From assembly GCA_032690845.1 (NCBI GenBank), contig CM064430.1:53727882-53791881 (forward strand): a stretch of DNA of 64,000 nt, given 5' to 3'. Source of the stretch: Eleusine coracana subsp. coracana (lineage: Eukaryota; Streptophyta; Magnoliopsida; Poales; Poaceae). Each line of letters starts with the position of its first letter. The first letter of the stretch is position 1. The notes below the pieces were generated by a model, which ran no database searches, was not told the origin of the DNA, and saw only the letters and a program-made list of their open reading frames with translations. Position numbers and translations under genes: made by a program. This document shows positions 59,054-64,000 of the stretch, in pieces.

Positions 59054-59397
59054 CTTTTTAGATAAAGGAAATATATTTCATCAAAAGAATAAAAATGTCT
59101 CGATCTCTACATCTCAAGATGCATGTGATCATATTTTATTACATAAATTCACTATGGAGTAGACTCCATTACCCACATAGTACGCACACCAACCAGCCAT
59201 ACAAAAAGACTGAGATAGAGTAAAGAAGTTCATCATAAAATCAATCTATAACTAAAACCTCCATTCATAACTAGCAAAAATCTGTATTATCAAAATCTCT
59301 AGAATGAGGCATGCATTTCGTAACAAGGTGTCATCCTCCTCCTTTTGGAACAATAATCATGTCTGATCTAATGTGAATCCCTATATATAATTCTAGG
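59054..59397 (-). mobile_element. 5'-truncated LINE 3' end
   Basis: Read on the minus strand, the 344-bp insert ends AAATATATTTCCTTTATCTAAAAAG, with the TTTATCTAAAA style of plant LINE-1 tails. It is flanked by a 13-bp target duplication, AGAGTTATAATAT (59041-59053) and AGAGTTACAACAT (59398-59410). The homologous LTR at 54696-54973 has a single uninterrupted AGAGTTACAATAT at this point, confirming the insertion. No reverse transcriptase sequence remains. Confidence 0.65.
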
Positions 59398-59457
59398 AGA
59401 GTTACAACATAAGAATTACAATAAATTTTTCTTTCTCAATATTTTACATGCAGTACA

Positions 59458-59460
<3 letters not shown>

Positions 59461-59506
<46 letters not shown>
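59461..59506. repeat. (TA)23 microsatellite in the LTR
   Basis: A 46-base uninterrupted TA run. The related LTR at 54696-54973 has only a short TATATATA at the same place, so the expansion arose after the copies separated. Confidence 0.9.
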
Positions 59507-59511
<5 letters not shown>

Positions 59512-60214
59512 AAAATTAGAGATAAACTATCTAAATAATACAACCCGTAATACGAGAAAACTCCACCTCTCTCACATCTACTAGACGTGAGGTGTCTAAT
59601 TCGGATCCATATTCTAACATATCCACTGCACCGACACTCTCCAGCTCTAGCGAAGCAACTTATAGCGGAGGGCGATTCCGTCCATTATCAGCTCGTGCCC
59701 GCCACTCGCTAGCTCACGCTTTCTCCCGCTCGTGCTTGCCCTGCACAACCGCTTGTCATGCTGGACCCGTGCAACCACTCGCCCGTGCCTCCTTGCTCAG
59801 CCGATTCATGCCCCGCCTCCTGTACCCTCCTATCGTCTGTCCCTGCTAAGCTGATTCGCACACGCCGCACTCGCCTCCTACACCTGCGCCGCTCCCTTTC
59901 TACCCCTAGTAATCCGCATCTAGTGAGGTAGAGGAAGCACAGAGAGAAACTGGAGAGAAATTGAGGGAGAAGGTGGTGTAAAGAAAAGAAGGGTCTTTTA
60001 TATAGTTACTATTGGTTTGTTATATGAACTAGCAAAGTGTCCGTACATTGTTACAAGTATTTAATTATAATATCTTTTATCTTGGTATATTTAAATACTA
60101 GATCTTTCGAACAAAATAGTTGTCCTAGCGAGAATGAGATTTCTACAACGATTGCAAACCCTTGATCAAATTTTATAAAAGCTCGATAGAATATTTGAAC
60201 GATAAAAACTCGGG

Positions 60215-60310
60215 CTGTTATACTCTTTGTCGAGTCTTATACTTGGTAAAGTCTTTGCCGAGTGTTTTACTACCTCTGCGGAGTGCTTGAGGCACTCGGT
60301 AAAACATAGG
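60215..60310. mobile_element. CACTA-like subterminal remnant
   Basis: TTTGTCGAGT, CTTTGCCGAGTG and GAGGCACTCGGTAAAA occur in opposing orientations within 95 bp, like the subterminal repeats of panicoid CACTA transposons. Neither a CACTA terminus nor a transposase is visible. Confidence 0.4.
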
Positions 60311-60431
60311 TTTCCCCGCAGCGGCTACCGAACAAAATCTCAAGTATAATTACTCATTTAAATGCATAAAGTACTACAATAAACTCTATATCACTTCAAA
60401 ATCAGAACGGATGCGGGATGACCTATCGTAC

Positions 60432-60615
60432 CTTGTTTTTCTTTTAGTAAAACCTACTTATCTTTTTGTGTGTGCTTGCATATAGGACCAAGGACAGCGG
60501 CCTAGTCACTGCATATATATAATCTTGTTTTTCTTTTAGTAAAACCTACTTATCTTTTTGTGTGTGGTTGCATATAGGACCAAGGACAGCAACCCAGTCA
60601 CTACATATATATAGG
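60432..60615. repeat. 92-bp tandem duplication
   Basis: Units 60432-60523 and 60524-60615 are nearly identical (CTTGTTTTTCTTTTAGTAAA through GGACCAAGGACAGC), so the event looks fairly recent. Confidence 0.9.
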
Positions 60616-61784
60616 GCCTAAACACACCAGAGAAGCAGCTCACGCGTCATGGGATGATGAGATCAGGTTAGGGAGAAAAAAATGCCCAGCAAGGAGCGAG
60701 ACGAACACAACCAGCCCACGAAGCGAATCCTCTTTCTCACCCGGCCAGAGCTCACCGGCCATAACGAGCAGTCACGGCGGCGCGCCATAGCTGCTCGGCG
60801 GAGGTGTCCATCAGTGGTGTTTTGGATGACCAAAAAATTTAGAAATACAGAAGTGATCAGAGGAATATGCCACACCCATTTGAGGGACTCCCGATATGGG
60901 TGAAGGCCCTAGCGTGCCGACTGCGCAACATGCATTCCGTTGAGGTTCGACAACATATAAAATTGACAGGAGTCTTGTACGTGGTTTCTCATCAGGGAGG
61001 CATGATGATGGTAGCGTACTAAGAGAGGCAACACAAAGGGAGAAGGGATCAAAAGTCGTAAGAGACAACGTTTTAAGACTTCAAACTTCTAAGCCACATA
61101 CAATAGAATTAGGACTGGGAGTAACACAAACCCTAACTCCAAATGGAAACTAACGATAGAATCAGTGAGGGGCGACACAAAATTACGGCCGGAGATGCTC
61201 TCACTTCTCTTATTAAGTATAGTAGAGATTGTATAGTTGTCATTAAAATTTTTGAATTGACATCAATGCCACTAATTTGCTTATGTGGTAGCTGAGTATG
61301 TCATTATTTTAGTATGAAACAAAGACACCATGAGATCCACATGATTTACTAATTTTCTTGATATTTCTGCCCCTAAACTTGTTGGCATGAATGCCACTAA
61401 AAACAGAGCAGTATGATAGACTTCCTAACATGATCCCCAGATTCAACTTTCATTCGATGCCGTGCTAGCCTCTCTGCCTCTTCCTCTCTTCTTGCTCCGC
61501 CTCCCGCGTGCCGCCAGCTGCTGCCGCCCGCTGCTATGTGCTTGCTCCACCTTGCTGGCCCACGTGCGCGTGGCTGCGTGCTAGCGCAGCGCTCGCTTGG
61601 CGGCCTTGCACGCAGTCCGCAGCTAGCTCCTCCTCCGCACAAACCTATCCGTCACTGTGCAGTTCAAGGGATAAACTTAAGGGCATTTTCATCTTTTACA
61701 GCCTCTTTGATTTACAAACACATTTTCTCAATTTCTTTTATTTACTAAATCTAATAGCAGCAAACGGGAGGCCAGTCCAATGGC

Positions 61785-64000
61785 TAGGGGTGAAAACGGA
61801 TCGGATATTTGCCGTCTGTCCGACCGACCGATGGAGTTCGGATCGAAAGCGGCTATTTCTTTCGGATAATCCTCGGTTACGGCTACGGAATCGGATAGTC
61901 TTTGTCGAATATGGTTTCGAAATCGGCACGTCGGTATCCGTCGGATCGGGATATACCGTTGTTGTTGTCGGATATTTCCGTATAACTACCAATTGGATAG
62001 CCGATGATTATGGCCCATCAGGCATCAGCCCATGTCTAATGCACGTAACATAAGTCTTTCTAAAAATACGTATATGTTTAACCCTAGCCGCCGCTTTCCG
62101 TACTCTGTTTCTTCTATTGGCGTTTCCTCTTCTGATCTAGATCACGCCATCGCGGTGGCCTGCCATCTTGCCGACGACCGCTGTCATCTATTTACTAGCT
62201 CAAGAAAGAGAAATACGCTGCATGCACGACGTCACTTTGCCAAGAGCAAGTAAGTTAGAGGTTTTTCTTTGCATTCAGTTTTGTTTCCATGTATGAAGTA
62301 TGAATCCTATATACTTACGTCAGGATTTGTTTTCCAGCCAAACTGCATGCCTCTCTGTCTCTGAGATGGAACACGGAAATGCTAGCTCACCACTCGCTGC
62401 TCATGTTGATGAACCGACTGTTGCCACATTGGAACTACAAGCAGTGCACACGGATGGACAAGGACCTCCTAAAGGGCTAAAGGATGATAGTGAACCTGGG
62501 ATCATCGTAGAGAATAATGGGCCTCCAGGCAAAAGGCAGAAAAAGAGCACCTCTAAGGTATGGGACTACTATACTAAGAAGACTGAAACAAAAATAGATA
62601 AAAATGGTGTAGTCACAACAGAATTGTGGGCAAGTTGTAACAGATATACTTACAAAGTACGTTGTGAGTCAAACAGGGGCACATCATGCTTTATCAATCA
62701 TTTGAAAAATAGGCATTCAATTGTACCAGGACAGCAAACAATTAAGGTAGAAAAGAAGGAAGGTAACATTGGATCTGTTCAGACATACAAGTTTGATACA
62801 GAAACTAGCCTTAAGAAGTGTATTTAGCAATTGTTATGCATGAGTATTCCTTTAAGATGGTTGAACATGAGTACTTTGTTGACTTCATAAAATCCTTGCG
62901 TCCTGGTTTTGCATTTAAGTCTCGTGTAAGTACCAGAAATGCAATTATGGAAATGTTTAGTGAAGAAACAAAGAAGTTGTATGATCATTTGAAATCTCTT
63001 TCATGTCGCTTCCCTGCAACCATGGATATGTGGACTGCCTCACATCAGAATAAAGGCTATATGTGCATCACTGTGCATTGGATAGATGATAATTGGCAAA
63101 TTCAAAAAAGAATTGCTACATTTATTCATGTTAAAGAAAGACATAATGGAGCCAATCTAGCCACTGAATTTGTCAAATGTATGATGCACTGGAACCTTGA
63201 AAAGAAGTTATTTGCTCTAACTTTGGATAACGCAGCATCCAATGATAAGTGTGTTGATGAGCTTATTCCCAAACTCAATAAGAAAGCTCCTTTAGTCTGT
63301 GATGGCGCATTTTTTCATGTGAGATGCTTATGTCATATACTAAACCTTGTTGCTCAAGATGGCATGAAAGCAATTGGGTCTGTAATTAAAAACATCAGAG
63401 TAACCATTTCAATTATGAAGAATTCTCCACTGCAATGGGAACTATTTCAAAAGTGTGCATTGGAATGGAATTGGATATCAAACACGGCCTTCTAATAGAC
63501 GTTGCAACTAGGTGGAACTCCACTTTTGATATGTTGGCACAAGCTGTTTACTATAGAAAGGCTTTTGAAAGGTTACTTGAGCTGAATGAGCATAAGTACA
63601 AGAAGTCTGCACCATCAGATATGGATTGGGATAATGCCATGGCACTATGTAAGTGTTTGAAGAAGTTTCAAGAGGCCACATTGCTCTTCTCTGGAACTCA
63701 GTATCCCACAGAAAATCTATTTTGGTGGAAGTTTTGTGAGATTAAGCTAGCAATCAAGGAATGGTGTCAGAATTCTGATATAACTATTTATACTTTGGCA
63801 ACAGCAATGGAAGCTAAATATAATAAGTATTGGGAGAAATCCAATATAGCACTCGTTGTGGCATGTTTTCTTGATCCAAGATATAAGAAAAAGTTGGTGG
63901 AGTTTTTCTTAAAAGAAGATTTACAATGATGATATGGTTGACATTGAACTTCAGAAATTTATGAGAGTAGTGCAGAAATTATTTGATTCTTACTTGTCAA
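61785..64000 (+). mobile_element. Ac-like hAT transposon, left end and transposase; right end outside window
   Basis: The left terminus TAGGGGTGAAAACGG at 61785 matches the style of plant Ac/Tam3-type ends. It is followed by about 200 bp dense in CGGAT and CCG motifs, as expected for subterminal transposase-binding sites. A transposase-like reading frame follows from 62366. The right terminus and target duplication lie beyond 64000. Confidence 0.75.
62366..64000 (+). pseudogene. Frameshifted hAT (BED zinc finger) transposase, partial
   Basis: Three frames continue one protein. Segment 1 (62366 to about 62818) has a BED-type finger: SKVWDYYTKK, ASCNRY, GTSCFINHLKNRH. Segment 2 (about 62820-63465) holds FSEETKKLYDHLKSL, the catalytic-core block ATMDMWTASHQNKGYMCITV, LTLDNAASND and HVRCLCHILNLVAQDGM. 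Segment 3 (about 63470-63920) holds LLIDVATRWNSTFDML, ATLLFSGTQYPTENLFW and ACFLDPRYKKKLVEF. Breaks: a shift near 62818, a 5-bp tandem duplication (GGAAT) near 63463 and a one-base shift near 63920. The second zinc-ligand Cys of the BED finger appears replaced by Tyr. The gene is therefore dead, though the order of motifs matches Ac/RICESLEEPER-type transposases. The C-terminal dimerisation region is cut by the window edge. Confidence 0.88.

Larger units (their letters stand above)
58933..59619 (-). mobile_element. LTR (copy 2), reverse orientation, interrupted by a LINE tail
   Basis: On the minus strand it starts TGTTAGAATATGGATCC at 59619 and ends ACCGACA at 58933, TG...CA borders, with a primer-binding-site remnant beyond. 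It aligns with 54696-54973 except for an inserted block at 59054-59397 and an expanded TA repeat at 59461-59506. Without these the LTR is about 300 bp, typical of copia-type elements. Confidence 0.65.
59620..61784. other. Intergenic region left of the hAT element
   Basis: It contains a short GC-rich stretch (59625-59900), a patch of CTTTGCCGAGTG/GAGGCACTCGG motifs (60215-60310) of the kind found at the ends of grass CACTA transposons, a 92-bp tandem duplication (60432-60615) and a second GC-rich patch (61480-61640). No gene is supported. Confidence 0.45.

Noticed and set aside
1..64000. CRISPR arrays, operons, bacterial-type features, rRNA
   Set aside because: The window is plant nuclear DNA. 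No regularly spaced identical repeats with unique spacers and no rRNA-like sequence were seen.

Overview
The window is nuclear DNA from a grass, most likely a panicoid (PACMAD) species such as those around sorghum, maize or sugarcane. The evidence is split genes with GT-AG introns, two gene classes by base composition (very GC-rich exons next to genes that are GC-rich only at the 5' end), and a typical grass transposon load: Helitrons with the CTRR terminus, hAT and Mutator-like elements, many MITEs, LTR fragments and a LINE tail. The species is an inference; no sequence search was possible.

Six ordinary plus-strand genes can be reconstructed exon by exon. They are a WNK-type protein kinase (3022-4791, 324 aa), a BTB/NPH3 protein (8674-10970, 671 aa), a two-RRM hnRNP-like RNA-binding protein (15050-19129, 471 aa), an armadillo-repeat protein (24578-26703, 475 aa), a C2-domain protein (34389-35756, 455 aa) and an MO25/CAB39-like scaffold (39683-47833, 11 exons, 336 aa). 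A seventh, smaller minus-strand gene (53526-53849) encodes a secreted Cys-rich protein of the lipid-transfer/prolamin-like type. All frames join cleanly across the proposed splice sites. The genes are functionally unrelated; there is no operon or evident pathway cluster.

The rest is intergenic and transposon-derived. 1-2012 holds an LTR end and a Helitron. 5-7 kb, 12-14 kb and 20-23.3 kb hold MITEs, degenerate repeats and one Mutator-like element with a GC-rich interior. 29.4-31.5 kb holds a MITE and a second inverted-repeat element with a GC-rich cargo. The 3.2 kb intron 8 of MO25 holds a tandem duplication split by a hAT element with a perfect 8-bp target duplication, plus another hAT-like MITE. 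48.2-52.8 kb holds dead transposon-associated coding pieces.

From 54 kb to the end is a transposon graveyard: a Mutator-like element carrying a nested MITE, a second copy of the same Helitron followed directly by another Helitron, a reverse-oriented LTR interrupted by a LINE tail, and finally a frameshifted Ac-like hAT transposase running off the right edge. I found no convincing new biological system. The most interesting signals are the datable nesting of mobile elements, the GC-rich Mutator-like cargo elements, and unusual active-site or Cys residues in two genes.
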